A DNA stretch of 35,811 nt from Candidatus Allofournierella excrementigallinarum (GTDB lineage Bacteria > Bacillota > Clostridia > Oscillospirales > Ruminococcaceae), in contig DWXV01000022.1 in the NCBI GenBank assembly GCA_019119025.1, positions 1 to 35,811 on the forward strand, read 5' to 3'. The notes below the pieces were generated by a model. That model had not been told where the DNA came from. It did no database searches and saw only the letters and a program-made list of their open reading frames with translations. The translations under genes and the position numbers were made by a program. This document shows positions 15,150-22,678 of the stretch, in pieces (the first letter of the stretch is position 1; the number at the start of each line of letters is the position of its first letter).

Positions 15150-15384
15150 CAAATCGGGCCGAAAAACGAAAAACGGGGCCGGTTTTTCGGCGTTCTGCCC
15201 TGCCGGTGTTAAAAAAAGGCAAAATTTCCCCGCGGAAAAGGGCGGCGCGCCGCGGGGCCGGGGCGGGGCCCGCTCCGCGCCGCCCCGGCCGGCAAAAAAA
15301 GCCGCCCCCGGCGAAGGAGGCGGCAAAAATGCGGTTTGCGAAAGGGCGGGCGGCGGAAAGGGGCCCTGGCCCCGCGGCCCGCTT
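15150..15384. other. gene-free GC-rich stretch between convergent control elements
   Basis: Apart from the terminator at 15294-15324 this region holds long G/C runs able to fold (15225-15293), but no coding potential or RNA gene that I recognise. Confidence 0.4.
15294..15324 (-). terminator. intrinsic terminator of the deacetylase operon
   Basis: On the minus strand GCCGCC (15324-15319) pairs with GGCGGC around a TCC-TTCG-type GC-rich loop, followed by seven Ts (15300-15294). Confidence 0.8.
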
Positions 15385-16302
15385 TTACAAGGCGGCCAGC
15401 TGGTAGCCCGCGGCCCGCAGCCCGTCGATGAGCTCGCCCAGCATGGCGCTGTTGGTGGCCATGGGGTGCAAAAGATAGACGGCGTCCGGGTGGGCGGCGG
15501 CCAGCGCCTTTGAAAGGCTTTCGGCCACATCCGGCTGGGCGCTTGCGTCCCAGTCGGCGTAGGCGTAGCTCCAAAAGACGCTGCGCATGCCCTCGTTGGC
15601 GGCCAGAGCCAGCAGCCGCTGGCTGAATACCCCTTCCGGGAAGCGGAAGAGGGTGGGCGTCACGCCGAACTGCTGGGCGAACTGTTCGTTAAAACCGGTT
15701 ATTTCGGCCCGGGCCTCCTCGTCCGAGAGGGCGGTCATGTCCTTGTGGGTGGCCGAGTGGCTGCCCACCGTGTGGCCCTCCGCCAGCATCCGCTCCACCG
15801 TTTCGGCGTTGTTTTCTGCGTAGCTGCCCACCACAAAGAAGGTGGCGGGGGCGTTTTTCTCCTTCAGCGTGTCCAGAATGGCGGCGGAATACCCCGTCTC
15901 ATAGCCGAAGTCGAAGGTCAGGTAGACGGTGGGCGTCTCGGCCTCGGGGGCAAGGAACACCCCGCCCCACTGGCTGTACTTTTCCTGATAGGCCGCCGCG
16001 CCGATGGGCTGGTTGCGCTCGTTCACCTGCTTGCCCTGGCCCCAGCCCAGGCGCTCGGTGGAAAGCCCCTCCAGCGTGAAAGGCGTGGCCAGCGGCGGCC
16101 AGGCCGGCCCCGCCGGGGCGGGGCTGGGCGTGGGCGCGGGCGAAGGGGAGGGGGCGGCCGTGGGGTCCGGCGCGCTGCTCGCCGGGGCGGACACAGACCC
16201 GGAAGCCGGGTCCGCCGCCGGAGCCGGGCGGAGGAACACCCCCGCCGCCAGGGCGATGCAGCACACCGCCGCGAAGATGCAAAGAAGAGCCAGCTTGCGC
16301 AT
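15385..16302 (-). CDS. polysaccharide deacetylase, PdaA-like
   Basis: 305 residues. Residues 1-24 are a signal peptide or membrane anchor, 27-68 a Pro/Ala/Ser wall-spanning linker, and 122-305 a NodB-type carbohydrate esterase 4 domain. Motif 1 reads LTFDFGYETGY with D131; motif 2 HSATH with H182 and H186; further motifs RFPEG and WSYAYADWD are present, and LLHP carries the late catalytic His. The TFDxGYExGY version of motif 1 is characteristic of PdaA, which deacetylates N-acetylmuramic acid on the way to muramic delta-lactam in spore cortex. A sporulation role is inference. AAAGGAG precedes the ATG; it follows the NusG-II gene by 21 bases. Confidence 0.9.
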   Translation of the reverse strand: MRKLALLCIFAAVCCIALAAGVFLRPAPAADPASGSVSAPASSAPDPTAAPSPSPAPTPSPAPAGPAWPPLATPFTLEGLSTERLGWGQGKQVNERNQPIGAAAYQEKYSQWGGVFLAPEAETPTVYLTFDFGYETGYSAAILDTLKEKNAPATFFVVGSYAENNAETVERMLAEGHTVGSHSATHKDMTALSDEEARAEITGFNEQFAQQFGVTPTLFRFPEGVFSQRLLALAANEGMRSVFWSYAYADWDASAQPDVAESLSKALAAAHPDAVYLLHPMATNSAMLGELIDGLRAAGYQLAAL

Positions 16303-16323
16303 AAAGCGCTCCTTTCCGGGCGG

Positions 16324-16719
16324 TCAGCCGCCCTCGCTCATCACCACCACGTTGGCCTTGGCGGGCAGGCAGGCGGCCCAGTCGTCCTGGCGGCTCAGCC
16401 AGCCATAGCCCTCGCACAGATGGTCGGGGCAGGGGGAGTCCACAAAGGCGATGGCGCCGTCCTTCACCTCCAGGTGGATGGTGTAGATGCCGGTGTCCAC
16501 GTCGTAACGGGCGTTTTTGTCCAGGGGGATCTCCATGGTCTGGCCATCCTCGCCCCAGGTCAGCACCGCCGTGCCGCCGGTCGGCCGGGCATTAAGCCAC
16601 AGAAAAAGAAGAAGTGCAATTACCAGTAATACAACAGTGAAAATGAGATTGGCGGTCATTTTTGACAGAAATACAGTAGTAAAAGTAAAAGGATTCTGTT
16701 TTGAATCTTTTTTCTCCAT
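16324..16719 (-). CDS. NusG domain II-containing membrane protein
   Basis: 131 residues: a charged cytoplasmic start, one transmembrane helix (about 24-42), then a NusG-domain-II-like extracytoplasmic domain with the typical VDSPCPDHLCEGYGWLS...WAACLPAKANVVV ending. C97, C102 and C117 are conserved in this family. Members often accompany redox, FMN-binding or prenyl-related membrane proteins, but function is not established. Start: ATG at 16719 with GAGG 8 bases upstream; an in-frame ATG at 16755 lies inside the -10 box, so it is rejected. It is the first gene of an operon with the PdaA-like deacetylase. The N-terminal third uses more AT-rich codons than the rest. Confidence 0.88.
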   Translation of the reverse strand: MEKKDSKQNPFTFTTVFLSKMTANLIFTVVLLVIALLLFLWLNARPTGGTAVLTWGEDGQTMEIPLDKNARYDVDTGIYTIHLEVKDGAIAFVDSPCPDHLCEGYGWLSRQDDWAACLPAKANVVVMSEGG

Positions 16720-16753
16720 GAAAGAGACCTCGCGTTTCGTTGGATTCCCCTTC

Positions 16754-16781
16754 ATTATAACAGAAAATACCCGGCGGGCAA
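16754..16781 (-). promoter_or_regulatory. sigma-A promoter of the NusG-II/deacetylase operon
   Basis: Minus-strand TTGCCC (16781-16776), 16-base spacer, TATAAT (16759-16754). Confidence 0.65.
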
Positions 16782-16785
16782 ATGG

Positions 16786-16814
16786 TTTTCAAGGCCGCGC
16801 CCCGGTGGTATAAT
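16786..16814 (+). promoter_or_regulatory. sigma-A promoter of the PepV-like gene
   Basis: TTTTCA (16786-16791), 17-base spacer, perfect TATAAT (16809-16814). The two divergent -35 boxes are only four bases apart. Confidence 0.65.
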
Positions 16815-16849
16815 AGCAGTATCGACCGACGGAAAAGGAGATAATCGCT

Positions 16850-18238
16850 ATGCTGTTTGAAACTTACCGCGCCGCGGTGGACGCCTTTGTGGCGGCCAAT
16901 CGGGAGAACGTGATCCGCGACATCAAGCGCCTGGTGGACGTGCCCAGCGTGGAGGGCGAGCCGGAAGAGGGAAAGCCCTTCGGCCCCGGCCCCGCCGCCG
17001 CCCTTGCCCATGGCCTGGCCATTGCCGAAGAAATGGGCCTTGCCACCCACAACTGCGAAAACTACATCGGCTGGGCGGAACTTGCGGGCGAGAGCGGCGC
17101 CCAGATCGCCACCATCACCCACCTGGACGTGGTGCCCCAGGGCAACGGATGGACCGCCGACCCCTTCGACATGCAGGTGAAGGACGGCTGGCTCATCGGC
17201 CGCGGCGTGGCCGACGACAAGGGCCCCAGCGTGCTGTGCCTGTATGCCCTCAAGTTTTTGAAGGAGCAGGGCGTGCCCCTGAAATACACCGTGCGGGCGC
17301 TGCTGGGCGCGAATGAAGAGACGGGCATGAAGGATGTGGACTATTATCTCGAGCATTACGAAGCCCCCGCCTTCTGCTTCTCGCCGGACGCCGAGTTCCC
17401 AGTGTGCAACGGCGAAAAGGGCGGCTTCAACGGCGAGCTGGTGAGCGGGCCGCTCGCCGGCAACCTGCTGGAGTTCGAGGGGGGCGTGGCCCATAACGTC
17501 ATCCCCGACCGGGCCAGCTGCCTTGTGAAGGGGGACATCTCCAGGCTCTCCGAGCGCCAGGGCATCACCCTGGAGGAGGAGAACGGCGCGGTGCGCATCC
17601 GCGGCTGGGGCAGGGGCGGCCACGCCGCCATGCCCGCGGGCACGGTGAACGCCATCGGCCTCATCGTGGACTACCTGCTGGACAACCGGCTTTGCACCGA
17701 AGAGGAAAACGCCTTTTTGCAGGTGCTGCAGAAGCTGCACCACGCCACCGACGGCAGCGGCGTGGGCATCGCCGCCAAGGACGAGGCCTTCGACCCGCTC
17801 ACCATCATCGGCGGCATGATCACCCTCCGGGACGGCAAGCTGCGCCAGGATGTGGACAGCCGCTACCCCACCAGCATCACCGGCGAGGAGATCGCCCGGC
17901 GGCTTTCCGAGGCGCTGGGCGGCGCCGGCACGGTGGAAAATGCCCGCTGGAACAAGCCCTTCTACATCAGCGCCGACGACGCGGCCATCCAGGCCCTGGT
18001 GGACACCTACAACGAGGTCACCGGCGAAAACGCCAGGCCCTTCACCATGGGCGGCGGCACCTACGCCCGGCACTTCCCCCGTGCGGTGAGCTTCGGCCCC
18101 GAGCGGCCGGGCACCGCCCTGCCCGACTTTGCCGGCCCCATGCACGGCGCGAACGAGGGCGCGAACATCGGCCAGCTGATGCAGGCGCTGAAGATCTACA
18201 TCCTCGCCCTTCTGCGTTTGCAGGACATCGAGCTGTAA
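16850..18238 (+). CDS. pepV: M20 family dipeptidase, PepV/Sapep-like
   Basis: 462-residue cytoplasmic metallopeptidase, the usual PepV length. Metal-site residues are in place: H91 and D93 in THLDVVPQGNGW, the bridging Asp in RGVADDKGP (D122), the catalytic/metal Glu pair E156-E157 in GANEETGM, the Asp in FSPDAEFPV, and the late HGANEG segment. The lid domain lies between the two halves of the catalytic domain. It would cleave dipeptides with broad specificity for amino-acid nutrition. AAAAGGAG stands upstream of the ATG with 8-9 bases spacing. Monocistronic, with its own promoter and a shared bidirectional terminator. Confidence 0.94.
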   Translation: MLFETYRAAVDAFVAANRENVIRDIKRLVDVPSVEGEPEEGKPFGPGPAAALAHGLAIAEEMGLATHNCENYIGWAELAGESGAQIATITHLDVVPQGNGWTADPFDMQVKDGWLIGRGVADDKGPSVLCLYALKFLKEQGVPLKYTVRALLGANEETGMKDVDYYLEHYEAPAFCFSPDAEFPVCNGEKGGFNGELVSGPLAGNLLEFEGGVAHNVIPDRASCLVKGDISRLSERQGITLEEENGAVRIRGWGRGGHAAMPAGTVNAIGLIVDYLLDNRLCTEEENAFLQVLQKLHHATDGSGVGIAAKDEAFDPLTIIGGMITLRDGKLRQDVDSRYPTSITGEEIARRLSEALGGAGTVENARWNKPFYISADDAAIQALVDTYNEVTGENARPFTMGGGTYARHFPRAVSFGPERPGTALPDFAGPMHGANEGANIGQLMQALKIYILALLRLQDIEL

Positions 18239-18261
18239 ATGCTTTTTTTCTAAAAATAAAG

Positions 18262-18296
18262 GTCAGAATCCACGGGCATGCACCGGGGATTCTGAC
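18262..18296. other. hairpin downstream of the PepV-like gene
   Basis: GTCAGAATCC and GGATTCTGAC make a perfect 10-base stem around a 15-base GC-rich loop. No T-run follows, so it is not a standard terminator; it could stabilise the 3' end before the terminator at 18307-18355. Confidence 0.5.
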
Positions 18297-18306
18297 GCCT
18301 TAACAG

Positions 18307-18355
18307 AAAAAGCCGGCGGTTTTGTGTGCGCAGTGCGCAAAACCGCCGGCTTTTT
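18307..18355. terminator. bidirectional terminator between PepV-like and DUF1846 genes
   Basis: An 18-base perfect stem (AAAAAGCCGGCGGTTTTG and its complement) with five Ts on each strand; it ends both convergent genes. Confidence 0.95.
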
Positions 18356-18382
18356 CGCCGGAAAAGTGACCCTCGGAGCAAC

Positions 18383-19864
18383 TCAGAAGAACAAATCCTT
18401 GCCGGGGTAAACAGGCTCCATGGTCAGCCGCACGCCCAGCTTGCGCAGGGTGCCCTCGTCGCCGCTGTGCAGCATCTGGGTGGAGTGCATGTCGCAGTCC
18501 CGCAGGTCCTTGAGGGCGGCCAGGGCCCTGGCGGCGGTCTCGTCGGTGGCGGCGCTCATCGCAAGGCCCGCCAGCACGTCGTCCACCTTCAGCACGCTGG
18601 CACGGCTGTGGAGGTAGTCGATCTTGAGGCGCAGCAGGGGCACCAGCACCTGCTGGCTGATGAGCAGCACCTCGTCGGGGATGCCCGCCAGCGCCTTGAT
18701 GCTGTTCAGCACGGTGGCGCTGGAGGCGCTCATCAAATCGCTGGCCTTGCCGGTGATGATGCGCCCGTCCGGCAGCTGCAGCGCCGCCGCCGGCATGCCC
18801 GCCGCCTTCTGCTTTTCCAGCGCCGGGGCCACCACGGCCCGGCTGTCGGTGTGCACGTTCAGCTGCTGCAGGATGTTCTCGATCTTGTGCAGGGCGGCCT
18901 CGCTGGCCTTGCCCTGCTTTGCGTCGCAGGCGGCCTTGTAGTAGCGGCGCAGGATCTCCTGGGTGGCCGCCTGGCGCACCACTTCGTCGTCAAAGATGGC
19001 GTAGCCCGCCATGTTCACGCCCATGTCGGTGGGGCTGCGGTAGAAGTTTTTATCACCGGTGATGCGAGCCAGGATGTTCTGCACGATGGGGAAGGCCTCC
19101 ACATCCCGGTTGTAGTTCACGGTGGTCTCGCCGTAAGCCTCCAGGTGGAAGGGGTCGATCATGTTCACGTCGTCCAGGTCGGCGGTGGCCGCCTCGTAGG
19201 CCAGGTTCACCGGGTGCTTCAGGGGCAGGTTCCAGATGGGGAAGGTCTCGAACTTGGCGTAGCCCGCCATCACCCCCCGTTTGTATTCGTGGTACACCTG
19301 AGACAGGGCGGTGGCCAGCTTGCCGCTGCCGGGCCCCGGGGCGGTGAGCACCACCAGGGGCTTCGAGGTCTCGATGTAGGGGTTGGAGCCGTAGCCCTCG
19401 TCGGAGCAGACGTGGTCCACCGCCATGGGGTAACCGTCGATGGGCCGGTGGATGTAGTTCTTCACACCCCGGCTGGAGAGCTTTTTGGCAAAGGCGTTGG
19501 CGGCGGGCTGGCCGGTGTATTGGGTGATGACCACGCTGTTCACCGCAATGTCCATGGCGGTGATGTCGTCGATGAGGCGCAGCACCTCCATGTCGTAGCT
19601 GATGCCGAGGTCCGCGCGCATCTTGGTCTTTTCAATGTCGCCGGCGGAGACGCAGAAGATGATCTCGGCCTTGTCCCGCAATTCGTGCAAAAGGCGGATC
19701 TTGCCGTTCACGTCAAAGCCAGGCAGCACCCGGGCGGCGTGGTAGTCGTCGAACAGCTTGCCGCCGAACTCCAGATACAGCTTGCCCTTGAACTGGTCGA
19801 TCCGGGCCAGGATGTTCTCGGTCTGTTTCTGAATGTAAAGCTTGTTGTCAAATCCGATCCGCAT
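18383..19864 (-). CDS. DUF1846 domain-containing protein (UPF0371)
   Basis: 493 residues, the full usual length of this widespread but poorly characterised Firmicutes family. The N-terminus MRIGFDNKLYIQKQTENILARI and the FGGKLFDDYHAARVLPGF segment are diagnostic. A GPGSGK stretch at residues 177-182 resembles a phosphate-binding loop and is conserved in the family; structures show nucleotide-binding-like folds, but the reaction is unknown. ATG at 19864 follows GGGGGA by 6 bases; the frame is open further upstream but crosses the promoter. Monocistronic. Confidence 0.93.
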   Translation of the reverse strand: MRIGFDNKLYIQKQTENILARIDQFKGKLYLEFGGKLFDDYHAARVLPGFDVNGKIRLLHELRDKAEIIFCVSAGDIEKTKMRADLGISYDMEVLRLIDDITAMDIAVNSVVITQYTGQPAANAFAKKLSSRGVKNYIHRPIDGYPMAVDHVCSDEGYGSNPYIETSKPLVVLTAPGPGSGKLATALSQVYHEYKRGVMAGYAKFETFPIWNLPLKHPVNLAYEAATADLDDVNMIDPFHLEAYGETTVNYNRDVEAFPIVQNILARITGDKNFYRSPTDMGVNMAGYAIFDDEVVRQAATQEILRRYYKAACDAKQGKASEAALHKIENILQQLNVHTDSRAVVAPALEKQKAAGMPAAALQLPDGRIITGKASDLMSASSATVLNSIKALAGIPDEVLLISQQVLVPLLRLKIDYLHSRASVLKVDDVLAGLAMSAATDETAARALAALKDLRDCDMHSTQMLHSGDEGTLRKLGVRLTMEPVYPGKDLFF

Positions 19865-19908
19865 ACAAAATCCCCCACGCATTTCCAGAATAGGCTCAAT
19901 ACCTATAC

Positions 19909-19937
19909 AGAATACCACGCGGCCCGCCCCAATGCAA
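19909..19937 (-). promoter_or_regulatory. sigma-A promoter of the DUF1846 gene
   Basis: Minus-strand TTGCAT (19937-19932), 17-base spacer, TATTCT (19914-19909). Confidence 0.65.
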
Positions 19938-19986
19938 GGAAAAACGCCCGCCAAGCGCGGCACGCAAAAAGTTCGAAAATTCCCTA

Positions 19987-20015
19987 TTGCATTTTCGCCC
20001 GGGGCGTGCTATAAT
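19987..20015 (+). promoter_or_regulatory. promoter of tRNA-Val
   Basis: TTGCAT (19987-19992), 17-base GC-rich spacer, perfect TATAAT (20010-20015), 12 bases before the tRNA. Confidence 0.75.
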
Positions 20016-20027
20016 AAACGTCGTCGC

Positions 20028-20104
20028 GGAGGATTAGCTCAGCTGGTTAGAGTGCCTGCATCACACGCAGGAAGTCTGGGGTTCGAGTCCCTAATTCTCC
20101 ACCA
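20028..20104 (+). tRNA. tRNA-Val (anticodon CAC)
   Basis: A 77-base tRNA with encoded CCA. The acceptor GGAGGAT pairs with ATTCTCC; the anticodon stem CCTGC/GCAGG holds the loop ATCACAC with anticodon CAC, reading GUG; the T-arm GGGGTTCGAGTCCC is canonical. It has its own promoter and terminator. Its 3' side is the left flank of the lower-GC block that follows, but no copy of the tRNA 3' end was found at the far side. Confidence 0.97.
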
Positions 20105-20105
20105 A

Positions 20106-20145
20106 AGCCATATCTGGATTCATCGAATCCAGATATGGCTTTTTG
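20106..20145 (+). terminator. intrinsic terminator of tRNA-Val
   Basis: A perfect 16-base stem (AGCCATATCTGGATTC and its complement) with a 3-base loop and five Ts. Confidence 0.92.
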
Positions 20146-20171
20146 CTATTTATAAGGTGCCGGCGGAATAG

Positions 20172-20348
20172 CGTGTAAAGATCATTGAAGCCGGCATAAC
20201 AGTTTGGCAGTGGCAGGATGACGCGTTAAAAAAACGATACACGAGGCATTTTCCTCCGGTGGACCATTGGACGAAACGGTTGAAAACATGGTACAATAAT
20301 AAAACAGAAAAAGCGGAAGAGGGGTGGCAGGAATGCGCTATATCCTGA
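20172..20348 (+). pseudogene. 5'-truncated reading frame overlapping the HipA-like gene
   Basis: A 58-codon frame with no ATG, GTG or TTG start, opening just after a TAG at 20169. It translates into protein-like sequence containing VWQWQDDALKKRYTRHFPP and VDHWTKRLKTWYNN, rich in Trp and basic residues, and stops 16 bases inside the HipA-like gene, the overlap style of an operon partner. I read it as the surviving C-terminus of the gene once cotranscribed with hipA, cut at the left edge of the inserted block. The family is not recognised. It could be expressed from a rare ATT/ATC start, but that is less likely. Confidence 0.5.
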
Positions 20349-21505
20349 AAAACGCGGACAGACCGTTGCTTGTGTTCAGGGCAAATATGCAAAGCAGCGA
20401 GGCTGATCTTCAGATCGAGATGGTCTACGAAGAAAACAGGCCTTTCTTTCCGCTGAACCTTGTGCTGACAAACGACGGAGTCGAAAACTGGCTCAAACAC
20501 AGGACCATACCGAAAAACCGGGCGTATGTGAACGCGCTGCTTTCCAAAACGGGGTTGTCCATCAACCGGCCGCTCGGCATCATTGCCGTTTGCAAGGGGC
20601 TTTCGCTGAACGACTGTTTTTGGGTGGATCGGGAAGATGAACCGACCACCTTTGAAAAGGTGAATTTGTACGACAACCGCTTCAGCAGAATCTTGGCTGC
20701 TGTTGCGTTCACAGGCTATGGAAGCAGTGTGCGCACACCGCTTCTTTCCAGCCCGGAATTCTCCACCAATGGGATGCTGCCCAAGTGCTGGCGCAGGATG
20801 CGGGGGAAAATCTATCTTTACAAAGGCGGCACGTCCGGCTTTAGCAATACGGGATATGAACCGTATTCGGAATTGTACGCTTACCAGATCGCCCGTGCGA
20901 TGGGTATCCACGCCATACCCTATACGCTTACCAAAGACTTAAAGAAAACACTTTGTTCCCGCTGCGAACTGTTCACCAGCAAGGAATATGCCTATATGCC
21001 TGTTGGGCAACTTGTGAAAAAGGGCGGGATGCCAGCGGTCAAAACGTATTATGATTCCCTGGGAGAAACGTTTGTGGACGCATTGGAGGATATGATCGTC
21101 TTTGACGCCGTCATCTGCAACACGGATCGCCACTACGGCAATTTCGGGGTGTTGATCAACAACCAGACCAATCAGATCGAAAAGCCGGCTCCATTGTTTG
21201 ACCATGGGAATTCGCTTTTCAGCCTGGGCGGGTCTGATATTTGGAAGGATGAAGCCGCTTTCAGAAAATACGCGGACTCGCTTGTGCCAGTGGCCTACGA
21301 CAGTTTCTGGGAGGAAGCGGCAGCTGTGATGAAGCCACGCCATCGCGCAATGTTGCGCAAGTTGTTGGACTTCCGGTTCGATCGAAAAGCGACCCGCTAC
21401 AATTTGCCCGCCGCCCGCTTGAAGAGAATCGAAGAGGAGGTGCGGGCCAGGGTAAGGCGACTGCTGTCGTGCGGGATGGTAAACGGGATGGATTCGAACT
21501 CGTGA
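20333..21505 (+). CDS. HipA-like kinase domain protein
   Basis: 390 residues. The C-terminal two-thirds carry HipA/phosphatidylinositol-kinase-like motifs: IYLYKGGTSGF with the putative ATP-binding K164, the catalytic loop ICNTDRHYGNFGVL with D265 and N270, and the metal-binding LFDHGNSLF with D290. HipA proteins are serine/threonine kinases that can inhibit translation; here no HipB repressor is adjacent and the first ~150 residues do not look like the usual HipA N-terminal domain. ATG at 20333 is chosen over GTG 20324 because GAGGGG stands 8 bases upstream. A TACAAT at 20292-20297 might serve as a -10 but lacks a well-placed -35. Codon use is less GC-rich than the flanks. The last residues (GMVNGMDSNS) resemble translated tRNA-like sequence. 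Confidence 0.8.
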   Translation: MRYILKNADRPLLVFRANMQSSEADLQIEMVYEENRPFFPLNLVLTNDGVENWLKHRTIPKNRAYVNALLSKTGLSINRPLGIIAVCKGLSLNDCFWVDREDEPTTFEKVNLYDNRFSRILAAVAFTGYGSSVRTPLLSSPEFSTNGMLPKCWRRMRGKIYLYKGGTSGFSNTGYEPYSELYAYQIARAMGIHAIPYTLTKDLKKTLCSRCELFTSKEYAYMPVGQLVKKGGMPAVKTYYDSLGETFVDALEDMIVFDAVICNTDRHYGNFGVLINNQTNQIEKPAPLFDHGNSLFSLGGSDIWKDEAAFRKYADSLVPVAYDSFWEEAAAVMKPRHRAMLRKLLDFRFDRKATRYNLPAARLKRIEEEVRARVRRLLSCGMVNGMDSNS

Positions 21506-21621
21506 TCCCGCGGCATGCTTTTGGAAAAACGCGATAAGAGATGCAGGACAGGATCGGGCCATATGGCGAAGAAGGACTGCCAAGACCTGTTTGGCAGATA
21601 AAATGCTCCGGTACGAAGAAG
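21506..21621. other. gene-free spacer after the HipA-like gene
   Basis: Contains a short hairpin (TGCCA...TGGCA near 21578-21597) and no coding sequence that I can support; the whole gap from 21506 to 21880 otherwise holds only the terminator, promoter and operator listed separately. Confidence 0.4.
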
Positions 21622-21663
21622 AACCCCGGCGATGCGCTGAAAGCGCCGCCGGGGTTCCTTTTT
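21622..21663 (+). terminator. intrinsic terminator after the HipA-like gene
   Basis: AACCCCGGCG pairs with CGCCGGGGTT, with an inner GCGCT/AGCGC stem, followed by CCTTTTTG. It lies about 115 bases past the stop. Confidence 0.85.
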
Positions 21664-21738
21664 GCCCGGGTAAGGAGCGGGCGACTGACGATTTCACCAA
21701 AAAAAACTGGACGAATGAACAGATATCCGCAATCGCCC

Positions 21739-21767
21739 TTGACAGCACAACAAAGCAATGTTATATT
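21739..21767 (+). promoter_or_regulatory. sigma-A promoter of the GntR-led operon
   Basis: Consensus TTGACA (21739-21744), 17-base spacer, TATATT (21762-21767). It is the only strong promoter seen upstream of the creatininase and transporter genes. Confidence 0.8.
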
Positions 21768-21784
21768 ATTGTTATAATATAACA
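21759..21784. promoter_or_regulatory. palindromic operator for the GntR regulator
   Basis: Perfect 11-base arms, TGTTATATTAT and ATAATATAACA, around a 4-base spacer. It covers the whole -10 box and the start region of the promoter, so binding would block transcription of the regulator gene and probably the operon. Confidence 0.7.
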
Positions 21785-21880
21785 ATAAATCGATGCTATA
21801 TTGTCTTGTTGGTATGGTAATTTGTTTGCAGTTATTGTAAAATAATGGAAACAAAATTCTATGCTAAAGGAGAAATAACA

Positions 21881-22651
21881 GTGGCAAATACATGGGATAC
21901 CAGCAAAACGACCATCGACAAAACCAGCCCCGTTCCGTTGTACTATCAGTTGATCAACGTGATTCATGAAAAGGTCAAAAGCGGGGAGCTGAAACCGGGG
22001 GATGCACTGCCCACAGAACAGGAATTCCGGCAGATGTACGGCCTGAGCCAAACCACGATTCGCAAAGCCATCTCGGAACTGATTCATGAAGAGGTGGTTG
22101 AAGCTCACCGTCCCAAAGGGGTGTTTGTGTGTCAGCCAAAGATCGAGGAGTATTCCAATGGCTTTCTGACAAGCTTTACCGAGGAATTCCAGCAGAGCGG
22201 ATATGTGCCTCGCAGCAAGATCATGCGTTTCGATACGATACCCTGCTATGGACACACGGCAGAAGAGTTGCACATCGCGCCTGGGGGAATGACCCATTAC
22301 ATCTACCGTATTCGCTATCTGAACGATGAGCCGATGTCCATCAACTATGATTATATCTCAGCGGATCTTGTACCTGAACTGAAACGGGAAAACTTTGCGC
22401 AGGAAGGCAAGGAACAATCTCTGTATTATATCCTGCGGGATGTATATGGAATCAAGTTGGTACGCGCGGTAGAAACGGTGACTGCCGTGCTCCTGAGCAA
22501 AGAAGAGGCTGTTTTGCTGAACACCACGGCGGGGGCTCCGGTCATCAACCGCAAACGGCTTGCTTTCGACGAAAATGATCGGCCGATCCTGTCGGAAAAA
22601 ACCCTGATCCGTTACGCATACAAAACGGTGCTGGTGGATAAAAAAGGATGA
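21881..22651 (+). CDS. GntR-family regulator, HutC/UTRA subfamily
   Basis: 256 residues. An N-terminal winged helix-turn-helix (about 17-85: PLYYQLINVIHEKVKSGELK...LPTEQEFRQMYGLSQTTIRKAI) precedes a UTRA ligand-binding domain (about 105-245), the fold that senses small molecules such as sugar phosphates, histidine intermediates or fructose-amines. Start is GTG at 21881 with AAGGAG 8 bases upstream; an ATG 36 bases earlier has no ribosome site. It is followed 27 bases later by the creatininase-like genes and is preceded by a perfect operator over its own -10, so it likely represses the whole catabolic unit until an intermediate appears. Confidence 0.92.
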   Translation: MANTWDTSKTTIDKTSPVPLYYQLINVIHEKVKSGELKPGDALPTEQEFRQMYGLSQTTIRKAISELIHEEVVEAHRPKGVFVCQPKIEEYSNGFLTSFTEEFQQSGYVPRSKIMRFDTIPCYGHTAEELHIAPGGMTHYIYRIRYLNDEPMSINYDYISADLVPELKRENFAQEGKEQSLYYILRDVYGIKLVRAVETVTAVLLSKEEAVLLNTTAGAPVINRKRLAFDENDRPILSEKTLIRYAYKTVLVDKKG

Positions 22652-22678
22652 AAATCTAAAAAACAGGAGGAGTGGCTT

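Noticed and set aside
16592-18145. A 517-codon frame antisense to the PepV-like gene
   Set aside because: Low-complexity His/Gly/Ala sequence that only mirrors the dipeptidase codons.
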